From Clostridium puniceum (GTDB taxonomy: Bacteria; Bacillota; Clostridia; Clostridiales; Clostridiaceae), in contig NZ_LZZM01000223.1 of NCBI RefSeq assembly GCF_002006345.1, positions 53,286 through 117,285 on the forward strand: a DNA stretch of 64,000 nucleotides, written 5' to 3'. A model generated the notes under the pieces. It made no database searches, had not been told where the DNA came from, and saw nothing but the letters and a program-made list of their open reading frames with translations. A program made the translations under genes and the position numbers. This document shows positions 8,646 to 17,212 of the stretch, piece by piece (the stretch's first letter is position 1; each line of letters starts with the position of its first letter).

Positions 8646-9357
8646 TATATTAACATTGTTCCCAGAAATGTTTTCTGTTTTTGATCATAGTATTATAGGA
8701 AGAGCAAGAGAAAACAATTTAATTGACTTAGATTTACTGAATATAAGAGATTATACTTTAAGCAAACATAAGAAAGTAGATGATTACCCTTATGGAGGCG
8801 GTCCGGGGATGGTTATGGCACCACAGCCAATAGTGGATTGTATAAGAGCTGCAAAAGAAACTAATAAGGGGAAGGTTGTATTTCTTGGGCCTAGGGGAAA
8901 AACTTTTAATCAAGAACTTGCAAAAGAACTTTGCACTGAAGAGAATCTTGTATTTTTATGTGGACATTATGAAGGCATAGATGAGAGAGTCTATAAACAT
9001 ATAGATATGGAAATTTCACTTGGTGATTTTGTTCTAACTGGAGGGGAAATGGCTGCAATTCCAGTTATAGATTGTATTTTAAGACTTATTCCTGGTGTTC
9101 TTGGAAAAGAAGAAAGTTTTATGGAAGAATCTTTTTACAATGGTTTATTAGAATACCCTCAATATACTAGACCAGAAGAATTTGAAGGTGGAAAAGTACC
9201 TGAAATATTGTTATCTGGACATCATGAAAACATAAGAAAGTGGAGAAGGTTACAATCTCTGAAAATAACTAAAAGAAATAGACCAGATTTATATAAAAAT
9301 ATAATCTTAACGAAGGAAGATGTTAAAATTTTAAAGGCAGATAAAAATAATATATAA
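8635..9357 (+). CDS. trmD: tRNA (guanine-N1)-methyltransferase TrmD
   Basis: TrmD makes m1G37 in tRNAs, preventing frameshifting. The 240-residue protein starts MKISILTLFPEMF and has the deep trefoil-knot SAM site: LGPRGKTF, FLCGHYEGIDERV and SLGDFVLTGGEMA are typical. ATG 8635 is chosen because this is where the family starts; the frame stays open to a TTG at 8620. It overlaps the rimM stop, so translation is coupled. Confidence 0.97.
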   Translation: MKISILTLFPEMFSVFDHSIIGRARENNLIDLDLLNIRDYTLSKHKKVDDYPYGGGPGMVMAPQPIVDCIRAAKETNKGKVVFLGPRGKTFNQELAKELCTEENLVFLCGHYEGIDERVYKHIDMEISLGDFVLTGGEMAAIPVIDCILRLIPGVLGKEESFMEESFYNGLLEYPQYTRPEEFEGGKVPEILLSGHHENIRKWRRLQSLKITKRNRPDLYKNIILTKEDVKILKADKNNI

Positions 9358-9363
9358 TTTTTG

Positions 9364-9392
9364 TTGAAAAATAAAATAATATGTGATATTAT
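9364..9392 (+). promoter_or_regulatory. Sigma-A promoter for rplS
   Basis: TTGAAA (9364-9369), a 17-base spacer and TATTAT (9387-9392), just after the trmD stop. Transcription would start near 9399. Confidence 0.75.
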
Positions 9393-9398
9393 TAAGAT

Positions 9399-9470
9399 TG
9401 TGCTAGTACGGGCGTTCCTCTGTCAATATTTATTATGTTAAGAACGTCAAATTATCGTTTTAAGGAGGGA
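9399..9470 (+). promoter_or_regulatory. rplS leader RNA (L19-leader-like)
   Basis: The 5' leader has GGCGTTC (9411-9417) pairing with GAACGTC (9442-9448) around a 24-base loop. Firmicute rplS genes are known to carry an autoregulatory L19 leader; the position and stem fit, but I cannot score it against the family model. Confidence 0.5.
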
Positions 9471-9477
9471 ATGCACA

Positions 9478-9828
9478 ATGAACGAAATAATAAGAGCTAT
9501 AGAAGCTGAACAAATTAGAACTGACTTACCGAACTTTAGAATTGGGGATACTATAAAGGTATACGTTAAGATTCAAGAAGGTAACAAAGAAAGAATCCAA
9601 ATGTTCGAAGGTACTGTTATCAAGAAACAAAATGGTGGTTTAAGAGAAACTTTCACTGTAAGAAGAGTTGCTTATGGAACTGGAGTTGAAAGAACATTCC
9701 CAATGAATGCACCAATTATCGACAAAATCGAAATCGCAAGAAAAGGTAAAGTTAGAAGAGCTAAACTTTACTACTTAAGAGATAGAGTTGGTAAAGCTGC
9801 TAAAGTTAAAGAATTATTAACTAGATAG
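9478..9828 (+). CDS. rplS: 50S ribosomal protein L19
   Basis: The 116-residue protein has the L19 core FRIGDTIKVYVKIQEGNKER, QMFEGTVIKKQNGGLRETFTV and the ending KVRRAKLYYLRDRVGKAAKVKE. It contacts the 30S-50S interface. It has its own promoter, a leader hairpin and a terminator, so it is at least partly a single-gene unit. The GGAGGG ribosome site is strong and codon use is more optimised (more C-ending codons) than in the neighbours. Confidence 0.98.
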   Translation: MNEIIRAIEAEQIRTDLPNFRIGDTIKVYVKIQEGNKERIQMFEGTVIKKQNGGLRETFTVRRVAYGTGVERTFPMNAPIIDKIEIARKGKVRRAKLYYLRDRVGKAAKVKELLTR

Positions 9829-9832
9829 TATC

Positions 9833-9860
9833 AAAAGGGACTGTTTCAGTCCTTTTTTTT
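9833..9860 (+). terminator. Intrinsic terminator of rplS
   Basis: GGACTG (9838-9843) pairs with CAGTCC (9847-9852), flanked by AAAA and eight T. Confidence 0.85.
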
Positions 9861-9892
9861 ATATTTCCAAATAAAATTAAGGAGGAATCTAC

Positions 9893-10789
9893 ATGGTAAT
9901 TAATTGGTTCCCAGGACATATGAAGAAAACTCAAAGAGAAATTAAAGAAAACTTAGCGTTAGTTGATGCTGTTATTGAAATAAGAGATGCTAGAATTCCA
10001 AGAAGCTCAGCAAATCCAGACATTGAAAAATTATTAGAAGGAAAGCCAAGAATTATACTTTTAAATAAAAGTGATTTAACTGATGGTACTGTTACAAAAG
10101 AATGGATCAAATATTTAACTAAGGAAGATGTCAGAGTATTAGAAGTAAACTGTATAAAAGGTGATGGGCTTAAAAATATAAAGCCTATGCTTCTTAATCT
10201 TTTAAAAGAAAAGCATGATAGATTAAAAGCAAGAGGTATGGTTAATATAACAACAAGAGTTATGGTTGTTGGAATACCTAATGTAGGAAAATCTACTTTT
10301 ATAAATAAATTGGCAAGAAATAATATAGCTCAAACAGGAGACAGACCAGGTGTTACTAAGAGTAAACAATGGATAAAGACAGGTATAGGAATTGAACTTT
10401 TAGATACTCCTGGAGTATTGTGGCCTAGATTTGAAGATGATGAAACAGCTTTAAATTTAGCATTTACAGGGGCTATAAAGGATGAAATTATAGATATAGA
10501 AGAATTGGCGTTAAAACTTGTAGAAAGACTACAAATAAATTATACGGTTAAATTAAAAGAAAGATATAAATTAGCTGAAGTTTTTGAAAATCCACTAGAT
10601 ACTTTAGATGCTATAGGCAAAAGGAGAGGAACTCTAATTTCAGGAGGACAAATTGACTACAATAGAATATCAGTTATTTTACTTGATGAGTTTAGAGGTG
10701 GAAAAATGGGCAACGTTTCGTTAGAACGTCCAGGAGATGAGAAAATTGATAATAATCAATCAGGAGAAGAAAAAGCTAATGATAAGTAA
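9893..10789 (+). CDS. rbgA: Ribosome biogenesis GTPase RbgA (YlqF)
   Basis: RbgA is a circularly permuted GTPase needed for late 50S assembly. The permutation is visible: the G4 motif LLNKSDL (about residue 58) comes before G1 GIPNVGKSTF (about 126) and G3 DTPGVLWP (about 170). The N-terminal start INWFPGHMKKTQREI is diagnostic. The length is 298 residues. The last bases overlap the start of rnhB, implying coupling. Confidence 0.97.
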   Translation: MVINWFPGHMKKTQREIKENLALVDAVIEIRDARIPRSSANPDIEKLLEGKPRIILLNKSDLTDGTVTKEWIKYLTKEDVRVLEVNCIKGDGLKNIKPMLLNLLKEKHDRLKARGMVNITTRVMVVGIPNVGKSTFINKLARNNIAQTGDRPGVTKSKQWIKTGIGIELLDTPGVLWPRFEDDETALNLAFTGAIKDEIIDIEELALKLVERLQINYTVKLKERYKLAEVFENPLDTLDAIGKRRGTLISGGQIDYNRISVILLDEFRGGKMGNVSLERPGDEKIDNNQSGEEKANDK

Positions 10790-11585
10790 AGATATAAAAT
10801 CTTTGTCTTTTACAAAAATTAAAGAAGAAATAAATAAGATTTCAATAGTTGATTTATATAAAAATGAGGATAGTGCAAAAATTATTGATTGGCTAAAAAA
10901 TGACAAAAGAAAGAATGTATTGGCACTTGCTAATAAAGTTCAACGGGAATTAGATTCATATTCTAATGAAGTAAAAAGAGTTAAAGCAATGTATGATTTT
11001 GACAAATCTTTTGGAAACCACAAATATGTAGCAGGCGTAGATGAAGTGGGTAGAGGTCCTCTGGCAGGTCCAATTGTTGCTTGTAGCGTTATTTTAGATT
11101 TAAATGTTTTAGATAAAGATTTGATTTTATATATAAATGATTCTAAAAAGGTGAAAGAATCTAAACGAGAAGAACTTTCTAAAATTATAAAAGAAAAAGC
11201 ATTGAGTTACCATATAGCAGTTTCTTCTAATGAAGAAATAGATGAAAAAGGCATAGCCTTTTCAAATAATAAAGTATTTTTAGAAAGTTGCAATTCGCTT
11301 ACTATAAAACCTGATTTAGTATTATCGGATGGATATTTAGTCAAGAATATTCAAATAGAAAATAAGTCAGTTATAAAAGGTGATACAAAAAGTGCATGTA
11401 TTGCTGCTGCATCAATTGTTGCAAAAGTATATAGAGATAATTTGATGAAGGAGTATGCTAAAAAGTATTCTCACTATGATTTTGAAAATAATGTTGGGTA
11501 TGGTACTTCAAAACATATAGAAGCTTTAAAAAGGTATGGAAAGTGTGAGATACATAGAAATAGTTTTTTAACAAAATTATTATAG
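10779..11585 (+). CDS. rnhB: Ribonuclease HII
   Basis: RNase HII cuts the RNA strand of RNA-DNA hybrids and removes single ribonucleotides. The catalytic segment VAGVDEVGRGPLAGPIVAC carries the first Asp-Glu pair; later acidic residues lie in LVLSDGYL and near KSACIAAASIVAKVYRD. An N-terminal helical arm of about 80 residues precedes the domain, as in other clostridia. ATG 10779 overlaps the rbgA stop and lies 12 bases after AGGAG; an in-frame ATG at 10737 would add 14 residues but has no ribosome site. It is convergent with yraN. Confidence 0.94.
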   Translation: MISKDIKSLSFTKIKEEINKISIVDLYKNEDSAKIIDWLKNDKRKNVLALANKVQRELDSYSNEVKRVKAMYDFDKSFGNHKYVAGVDEVGRGPLAGPIVACSVILDLNVLDKDLILYINDSKKVKESKREELSKIIKEKALSYHIAVSSNEEIDEKGIAFSNNKVFLESCNSLTIKPDLVLSDGYLVKNIQIENKSVIKGDTKSACIAAASIVAKVYRDNLMKEYAKKYSHYDFENNVGYGTSKHIEALKRYGKCEIHRNSFLTKLL

Positions 11586-11678
11586 GATAGATAATTGATA
11601 ATCCTATAAGTTAATTGAACTTTATTTTTATAATACTTGAATTTAGTAAGAATAAAATGTCGAAGAAATTAGAAAACT

Positions 11679-11722
11679 CTATAACAATGCTAGAATAAAT
11701 TAGTATTGTTATAGCGTTTTTA
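11679..11722. terminator. Bidirectional terminator between rnhB and yraN
   Basis: CTATAACAATGCTA (11679-11692) pairs with TAGTATTGTTATAG (11701-11714). T-runs follow on the + strand (GCGTTTTT) and on the - strand (AGTTTTCT), so it can serve both convergent genes. Confidence 0.75.
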
Positions 11723-11734
11723 TCTTTAAATAGC

Positions 11735-12103
11735 TTATAATCTAAAAGCATCCGTTATATGATTTATCTTAAAAAGTGTATTTTTTGAATTTAAATAAAC
11801 TTCTATTACATCAAATCTTATGTTAATATTCATTAATTTTTTATGATATATATAAGAATTAGTAACTTTTATTATTGATTTTTGTTTGGAAAGGTTAATT
11901 GATTCTTTTGGCAATCCATAATTGTAATTATATCTTCCCTTAACTTCAACAATTATTAATAACTTATTTTGAAGGCATATAATGTCTAGTTCTCCTAAGA
12001 AATTTCTAAAATTACAATCCAATATATGATAATTATTTTTCTCTAAATATTTTTTAGCTAGAGCTTCACAATAGTTACCTATATCTTTATTTAAATTTTT
12101 CAC
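11735..12103 (-). CDS. yraN: UPF0102 nuclease-like protein YraN
   Basis: This 122-residue protein has the restriction-endonuclease-like fold motifs of UPF0102: GNYCEALAKKYLEKNNY at the N-terminus, then GELDIICLQNKLLIIVEVKGR (about residues 37-57) with the D...ExK metal site. Family members lie beside rnhB and comM/dprA; the exact role is unknown. It starts at GTG (complement of 12101-12103) with a GGAGTG site 8 bases upstream. It is the only - strand gene in the first 46 kb, between + strand rnhB and comM. Confidence 0.85.
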   Translation of the reverse strand: MKNLNKDIGNYCEALAKKYLEKNNYHILDCNFRNFLGELDIICLQNKLLIIVEVKGRYNYNYGLPKESINLSKQKSIIKVTNSYIYHKKLMNINIRFDVIEVYLNSKNTLFKINHITDAFRL

Positions 12104-12239
12104 TAAATCACTCCAATTCCGAGATTAAGATTGTAAAGGTATATAGATATTATTAACAATAAAAAAATAAATTAAACAAATTTAGTTTTTATAGGATTAA
12201 TATTTAAATGTGTGTCTATAATTTTAAGGGGTGATTTAT

Positions 12240-13760
12240 ATGGCAGTAAAAATAATTAGTGCAACGCACAATGGTCTAGAAGGATTTTTGATAAATGTAG
12301 AAGTAGATATATCTAAAGGTTTGCCTATGTTTAACATAGTAGGATTGCCAGATACTTCCGTAAAAGAAGCTAAGGAAAGAGTTAGAGCAGCAATAACAAA
12401 TTGTGGCTTTGAATTCCCACTAGGAAGAATTACTATTAATTTGGCTCCAGCAGATGTTAGAAAGATAGGTTCTCTTTTGGATTTACCTATGGCACTTGGT
12501 ATTCTTATGGAGTCTAATCAAATATGTAGAAAAAGCATGGAAGACTCCATAATATTTGGAGAATTATCTTTGTTTGGTGAACTTAAGGGCATAAAAGGAA
12601 CTATACCTATAATAGTTGAAGGTTTTAAAGAAAAAATTAGCAAATTTATTTTTCCTTATGATAATTTGGAAGAAAGCTGCTATTTAAATGGTGGAGAGTA
12701 TTATCCATTGAAAACATTAAATGAAGTAATTTCTTATATTACATATAATGACGTACTTCCTTATGAAGCATCTGAAAAATTTGGTAATGAAGAAAATGAT
12801 GATTCATTAGATTATGGAGAAATTATAGGGCAATATTCATCTAAAAGAGCAATGGAAATAGCAGCAGCTGGAAAGCACAATGTTATTCTTTACGGAGAGC
12901 CAGGATGCGGTAAGACAATGCTTGCTAAGGCTTTAATAACAATTTTACCAACATTATCTCAAGAAGAATTAATAGAAATTGCAAAGATTTATAGTGCATG
13001 TGGTTTAATAAATAAAACTTCACATATTACCAGGCCGTTTAGAGCCCCACATCATACAACTACAAGAGTGGCGTTAGTTGGAGGTGGAAAAGAAATAAAA
13101 CCAGGAGAAATAACCCTTGCTCATAATGGAATATTATTTTTAGATGAAATTTTAGAATTCAAAAAAGAGGTTTTAGAATCTTTAAGAGAACCACTTGAAG
13201 AAAAATATGTAAACATAAATAGGCTTAGTGGTAGTTATCAAATGCCTGCTGATTTTTTACTTATTGGTGCATTTAATCCTGTTGAAAATAATGAAGATAA
13301 AGAAAATATTCACGATCAGTATTATTTAAATACTAAAATTAGAAAATACAACAAAAAATTTTCAAGTGCCTTATTAGATAGAGTTGATATTTTAAATTAT
13401 GTTCCTAGATTGAATTATGATGAAATAAAGAATGAAAAAGATTCATATGATTCAAAACTTATGAGAGAAAATGTTCTTAGAGCTAGAGCAATTCAAAAAG
13501 AAAGATTTAAAAATACAGAATATAGATATAATTCTGATATAAAAGGGAAAAATATTTTTGAAATATGCAGGGTTACTAATAGAGGTGCAGAGATTTTAAA
13601 ACACTACTATAATGATTCAAATGTATCTTTAAGAGGCTATGGAAAAGTAATTAAATTAGCGAGAACAATAGCAGATATAGAAAATAAAAAAGATATATTT
13701 GAAGGGCATATTTTAGAAGCATTTAGCTATAGAAAAAATATTAATGGAGAGATTATATAG
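12240..13760 (+). CDS. comM: Mg-chelatase-like AAA ATPase ComM (YifB)
   Basis: ComM/YifB is a hexameric helicase linked to branch migration during natural transformation. The N-terminal Lon-S5-like domain starts VKIISATHNGLEGF...GLPMFNIVGLPDTSV. The Walker A GEPGCGKTM is near residue 220, followed by the Mg-chelatase segments RPFRAPHHTTTRVALVGGG and LFLDEILEF (Walker B). The C-terminal helix bundle includes the arginine-rich SLRGYGKVIKLARTIAD. ATG 12240 follows AAGGGGTG; an in-frame GTG at 12231 overlaps that ribosome site and is rejected. dprA follows 14 bases later. Confidence 0.95.
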   Translation: MAVKIISATHNGLEGFLINVEVDISKGLPMFNIVGLPDTSVKEAKERVRAAITNCGFEFPLGRITINLAPADVRKIGSLLDLPMALGILMESNQICRKSMEDSIIFGELSLFGELKGIKGTIPIIVEGFKEKISKFIFPYDNLEESCYLNGGEYYPLKTLNEVISYITYNDVLPYEASEKFGNEENDDSLDYGEIIGQYSSKRAMEIAAAGKHNVILYGEPGCGKTMLAKALITILPTLSQEELIEIAKIYSACGLINKTSHITRPFRAPHHTTTRVALVGGGKEIKPGEITLAHNGILFLDEILEFKKEVLESLREPLEEKYVNINRLSGSYQMPADFLLIGAFNPVENNEDKENIHDQYYLNTKIRKYNKKFSSALLDRVDILNYVPRLNYDEIKNEKDSYDSKLMRENVLRARAIQKERFKNTEYRYNSDIKGKNIFEICRVTNRGAEILKHYYNDSNVSLRGYGKVIKLARTIADIENKKDIFEGHILEAFSYRKNINGEII

Positions 13761-13774
13761 GAAGGGATCGAAAA

Positions 13775-14830
13775 ATGGATTATGATTTGTGGTTAATACT
13801 CGTTAATATATCAAATCTTCAAAAAAGAAGATTAATTGATGGATATAAAACAGCAGAAAATGTATATAATAATTTTGAAGACATATTAAAGGAAAATGAA
13901 ACAATCTCAAAAAAATTAAAAAATTTTCAAAAGGAAGATTTATACTATGAAATTTTAAATCTTAAGAAAACATTAGCTAGAAAAAATATAGGATATATTA
14001 CATACGCTAATCCTTTATATAGAGAGAAATTACGGGGAATTTTATCTGCACCATATTTTCTATTTTATAAGGGAAATATCGATGTTATAAATAAGAAATC
14101 TATAGGAGTTGTGGGAGCAAGAAAATGCTCAAATTATGGACTAACTGTAACAAAACTCTTGACAAAGGAGCTTATTACTAATAATATAACGCTTATAAGC
14201 GGAGGTGCAAGAGGGATAGATTCTGTTGCGCATAAAACCGCTTTAGATAATAATGGGTATAATATATCAGTATTAGGTTGTGGAATAGATATAGCATATC
14301 CATCTGAAAATAAAGACCTATTTTTCAAGATAGCAGAAAATGGTGTAGTAATTTCTGAATTTTTACTTGGAACACCACCATTAAAAGATAATTTTCCTAG
14401 GAGAAATAGAATAATTAGTGGTCTTAGTGAAGGAGTGATAGTAATAGAAGCTTCGGAAAAAAGTGGATCATTAATAACAGCAAGACTTGCTTTGCAGCAA
14501 CATAAGACAGTTATTGCAGTGCCAGGTTCAATATTATATAGTGGTGCAAGTGGTTCTAATAAATTACTTAGGGATGGAGCTAGTATTTGTACAGATGTAC
14601 AAGATTTAAGAACTATACTCAGCTTAGAGTATGTTAATATTACACCTATGAAAGTTACACCGGAAAAAAGTGAAATATTAGAATTTATAACAGATTCACC
14701 AATTCATATAGATGATATTTTTAAAAATACATCTTTTGATAGAGGATCTTTATATGCAATGTTATTTGAAATGCAAATAAAAAGTGAAATTATTTGTTTG
14801 CCTGGAAATTATTACGTAAGAACAATTTAA
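13775..14830 (+). CDS. dprA: DNA-processing protein DprA (Smf)
   Basis: DprA loads RecA onto incoming single-stranded DNA. The Rossmann-like core has VVGARKCSNYG (about residue 110), LISGGARGIDSVAHKTAL (about 140) and PRRNRIISGLSEGVIVIEA (about 208), all standard. An N-terminal SAM-like helical domain and a C-terminal winged-helix-like domain (from about 300) flank it. At 351 residues it is full length. It stands next to comM, but no competence pilus genes are in view. Confidence 0.95.
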   Translation: MDYDLWLILVNISNLQKRRLIDGYKTAENVYNNFEDILKENETISKKLKNFQKEDLYYEILNLKKTLARKNIGYITYANPLYREKLRGILSAPYFLFYKGNIDVINKKSIGVVGARKCSNYGLTVTKLLTKELITNNITLISGGARGIDSVAHKTALDNNGYNISVLGCGIDIAYPSENKDLFFKIAENGVVISEFLLGTPPLKDNFPRRNRIISGLSEGVIVIEASEKSGSLITARLALQQHKTVIAVPGSILYSGASGSNKLLRDGASICTDVQDLRTILSLEYVNITPMKVTPEKSEILEFITDSPIHIDDIFKNTSFDRGSLYAMLFEMQIKSEIICLPGNYYVRTI

Positions 14831-14838
14831 AATATATA

Positions 14839-14879
14839 GGGGGGTGAATACTTCATAAATTTTATGAAGTTATACTATG
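14839..14879 (+). promoter_or_regulatory. topA ribosome site split from AUG by a hairpin
   Basis: GGGGGGTG (14839-14846) is more than 30 bases before the topA ATG (14877). Between them ACTTCATA (14850-14857) pairs perfectly with TATGAAGT (14863-14870). Folding leaves about 11 bases between the G-run and AUG, the same layout as at khpA. Confidence 0.65.
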
Positions 14880-16970
14880 GGTCAAAAACTTGTAATTGTT
14901 GAGTCGCCAGCCAAAGCAAAAACAATTGGCAAATATTTAGGAAAGAATTATATTGTAGAAGCATCAATGGGACACGTGAGAGATTTACCTAAGAGTAGAT
15001 TAGGTGTAGATGTAGATAATAATTATACTCCTAAATATATAACTATTAGAGGAAAAGGAGAATTAATAGATAAATTAAGAAAAGCTGCTAAAAAAGCAGA
15101 GAAAATTTATCTTGCTACCGACCCTGATAGAGAAGGAGAAGCCATTTCTTGGCATTTAGCGAATATCTTAAAAATTTCAGAAGATGAAACTTGTAGAATT
15201 GTATTTAATGAGGTTACAAAAACTGCCGTTAAAGCATCTATAAAGGAAGCTAGAAAAATTGACTTAGATTTAGTTGATGCACAGCAAGCAAGAAGGATAT
15301 TAGATAGGCTTGTTGGGTATGAAATAAGTCCGATTTTATGGAAAAATGTAAAATGGGGACTAAGTGCAGGGAGAGTACAATCAGCTGCATTAAAATTAAT
15401 ATGTGATAGAGAAAAGGAAATAAAGGAGTTTATTCCTAGAGAGTACTGGTCTATAGACTGTATATTGAAAAAAGAAAAAAAGAAGTTTCCAGTGAGACTT
15501 TCAACATATAAAGGAAAAAAGATTGAAATTGAGAATGAAGAAACATCAAATGGAATATTAAAAGATCTTGAAGAGGGAAGCTTTGTTGTAAAAGCTATAA
15601 AGAAGGGAAAGAAGAGCAGAAATCCACTTCCACCTTTCACAACAAGTACGCTTCAACAAGATGCAAATAGAAAACTAAATTTTATGACTAAAAGAACTAT
15701 GTCTATAGCTCAAGTACTTTATGAAGGTGTTGAAGTAAAAGGTTATGGTACAGTTGGGTTAATAACATATATGAGAACTGATTCTGTACGAATTTCAGAA
15801 GAAGCACAAGGAAGGACTAAAGAATTTATTGAAAATACGTACGGAGAAAAGTATGTGCCAGCGTCTCCACGAATGTATAAAGGCAAAAAAAATATTCAAG
15901 ATGCTCATGAAGCAATAAGACCTACATATGTAGAAATTACACCTGAAATTGCAAAAGAAAATTTAAGCCCAGAGCAATTTAAATTATATTCGTTAATATG
16001 GAATAGATTTGTAGCAAGTCAAATGGCTTCATGTGAATTAAATACAAATTCAATTGATATACTAAATGGAGATTATAAATTTAAAGCGTCAGGTTCAGTG
16101 ATTGCTTTTGATGGTTTTATGAAAATATACGAATATTCAAATGAAGATGATGAAAATTCGGTAATATTACCGGAATTAGATGAAAATGAAGAACTGCAAA
16201 CAGACTCGCTTAAAGGCACGCAACATTTTACTCAACCGCTACCTCGATATACTGAAGCATCATTTGTAAAATTATTAGAGGAAAAGGGGATAGGGAGACC
16301 TAGTACTTATGTTCCAACTATTTCAACTTTGCTTGGAAGAAATTATGTTATACGTGAAAAGAAAAATTTAATACCAACAGAGCTCGGTGATATAGTAAAT
16401 AATATTGTAAGTGAATATTTTAAACAAATAGTAGATGTGGATTTTACGGCAGATATGGAGAAAAAACTCGATGATGTTGAAGAAGGTAATGAAAATTGGA
16501 CTAAAATAGTTGAGGAATTTTTTGATCCATTAAAAATTGCGATTGAGAAAGCAGAAAAAGAAATATCAAAGGTTGTAATTGAGGATAAAGTCAGTGATGT
16601 AAAATGTGAAAAGTGTGGACGGATGATGGTTATTAAAAGAGGCAGATTTGGTGAGTTTTTAGCATGTCCAGGATATCCGGAATGTAAAAATGCTAAACCT
16701 ATAGTTGAAGAATTAGATGTACCATGTCCAGAGTGTGGAAAGAGCATTGTAGCTAAGAAGAGCAAAAAGGGGAAGAAATTCTTTGGATGCATTGGATATC
16801 CAGAATGTAAATTTGTAAGCTGGTATGAGCCGGTAAAGGAAAAGTGCCCTAAGTGTAATTCTTATATGGTTTTAAAATATTCAAAATCTAAAGGTAAGTA
16901 TATAGAATGTACAAATAGTGAATGTCATTATAAAGAGGAAGTAAAAAAAGATATAGAAGAGGAAAGTTAG
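14877..16970 (+). CDS. topA: DNA topoisomerase I
   Basis: This type IA topoisomerase relaxes negative supercoils. The Toprim domain starts KLVIVESPAKAKTIGKYLG with acidic DPDREGEAISWH (about residue 82). The catalytic tyrosine is in LITYMRTDSVRIS (about 300). The C-terminus carries three four-cysteine zinc modules (CEKCGR...CPGYPEC, CPECGK...CIGYPEC, CPKCNS...CTNSEC). The 697-residue length is normal. The start MGQKLVIVESPAKA matches the family, but the ribosome site is displaced by a hairpin (separate entry). Confidence 0.97.
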   Translation: MGQKLVIVESPAKAKTIGKYLGKNYIVEASMGHVRDLPKSRLGVDVDNNYTPKYITIRGKGELIDKLRKAAKKAEKIYLATDPDREGEAISWHLANILKISEDETCRIVFNEVTKTAVKASIKEARKIDLDLVDAQQARRILDRLVGYEISPILWKNVKWGLSAGRVQSAALKLICDREKEIKEFIPREYWSIDCILKKEKKKFPVRLSTYKGKKIEIENEETSNGILKDLEEGSFVVKAIKKGKKSRNPLPPFTTSTLQQDANRKLNFMTKRTMSIAQVLYEGVEVKGYGTVGLITYMRTDSVRISEEAQGRTKEFIENTYGEKYVPASPRMYKGKKNIQDAHEAIRPTYVEITPEIAKENLSPEQFKLYSLIWNRFVASQMASCELNTNSIDILNGDYKFKASGSVIAFDGFMKIYEYSNEDDENSVILPELDENEELQTDSLKGTQHFTQPLPRYTEASFVKLLEEKGIGRPSTYVPTISTLLGRNYVIREKKNLIPTELGDIVNNIVSEYFKQIVDVDFTADMEKKLDDVEEGNENWTKIVEEFFDPLKIAIEKAEKEISKVVIEDKVSDVKCEKCGRMMVIKRGRFGEFLACPGYPECKNAKPIVEELDVPCPECGKSIVAKKSKKGKKFFGCIGYPECKFVSWYEPVKEKCPKCNSYMVLKYSKSKGKYIECTNSECHYKEEVKKDIEEES

Positions 16971-17017
16971 AATTTAATATTAAATAGATTTTCATAGTAT
17001 GTTAAGTAATAATATTT

Positions 17018-17024
17018 TGTCGAA
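17018..17024 (+). promoter_or_regulatory. Spo0A-type box upstream of codY promoter
   Basis: TGTCGAA is an exact match to the Spo0A binding box. It is 16 bases before the -35 of the codY promoter, about -55 relative to the expected start. One 7-mer can occur by chance. Confidence 0.35.
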
Positions 17025-17040
17025 TCAAACAAAAAGAGTG

Positions 17041-17069
17041 TTGAAAAGCAGAATTTTATATGATAAACT
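17041..17069 (+). promoter_or_regulatory. Sigma-A promoter for codY
   Basis: TTGAAA (17041-17046), a 17-base spacer and TAAACT (17064-17069). The leader to the codY ATG would be about 135 bases. Confidence 0.6.
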
Positions 17070-17212
17070 AGATTTAATAGCAACTTGTAAAAAAATTCAA
17101 TAAATTAAGAATTTTCTAACAATTATATTGTTTCTATATTAAAGCATGTTGAACAGTTTGTTTTGATATGTTTAGATAAGAGTGTCATACAGTTGCCAAG
17201 GAGGATAATAAT

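Noticed and set aside
11658..11664. Another exact TGTCGAA (Spo0A box)
   Set aside because: It lies just after rnhB near the bidirectional terminator with no promoter downstream; it serves as an example of a chance match.
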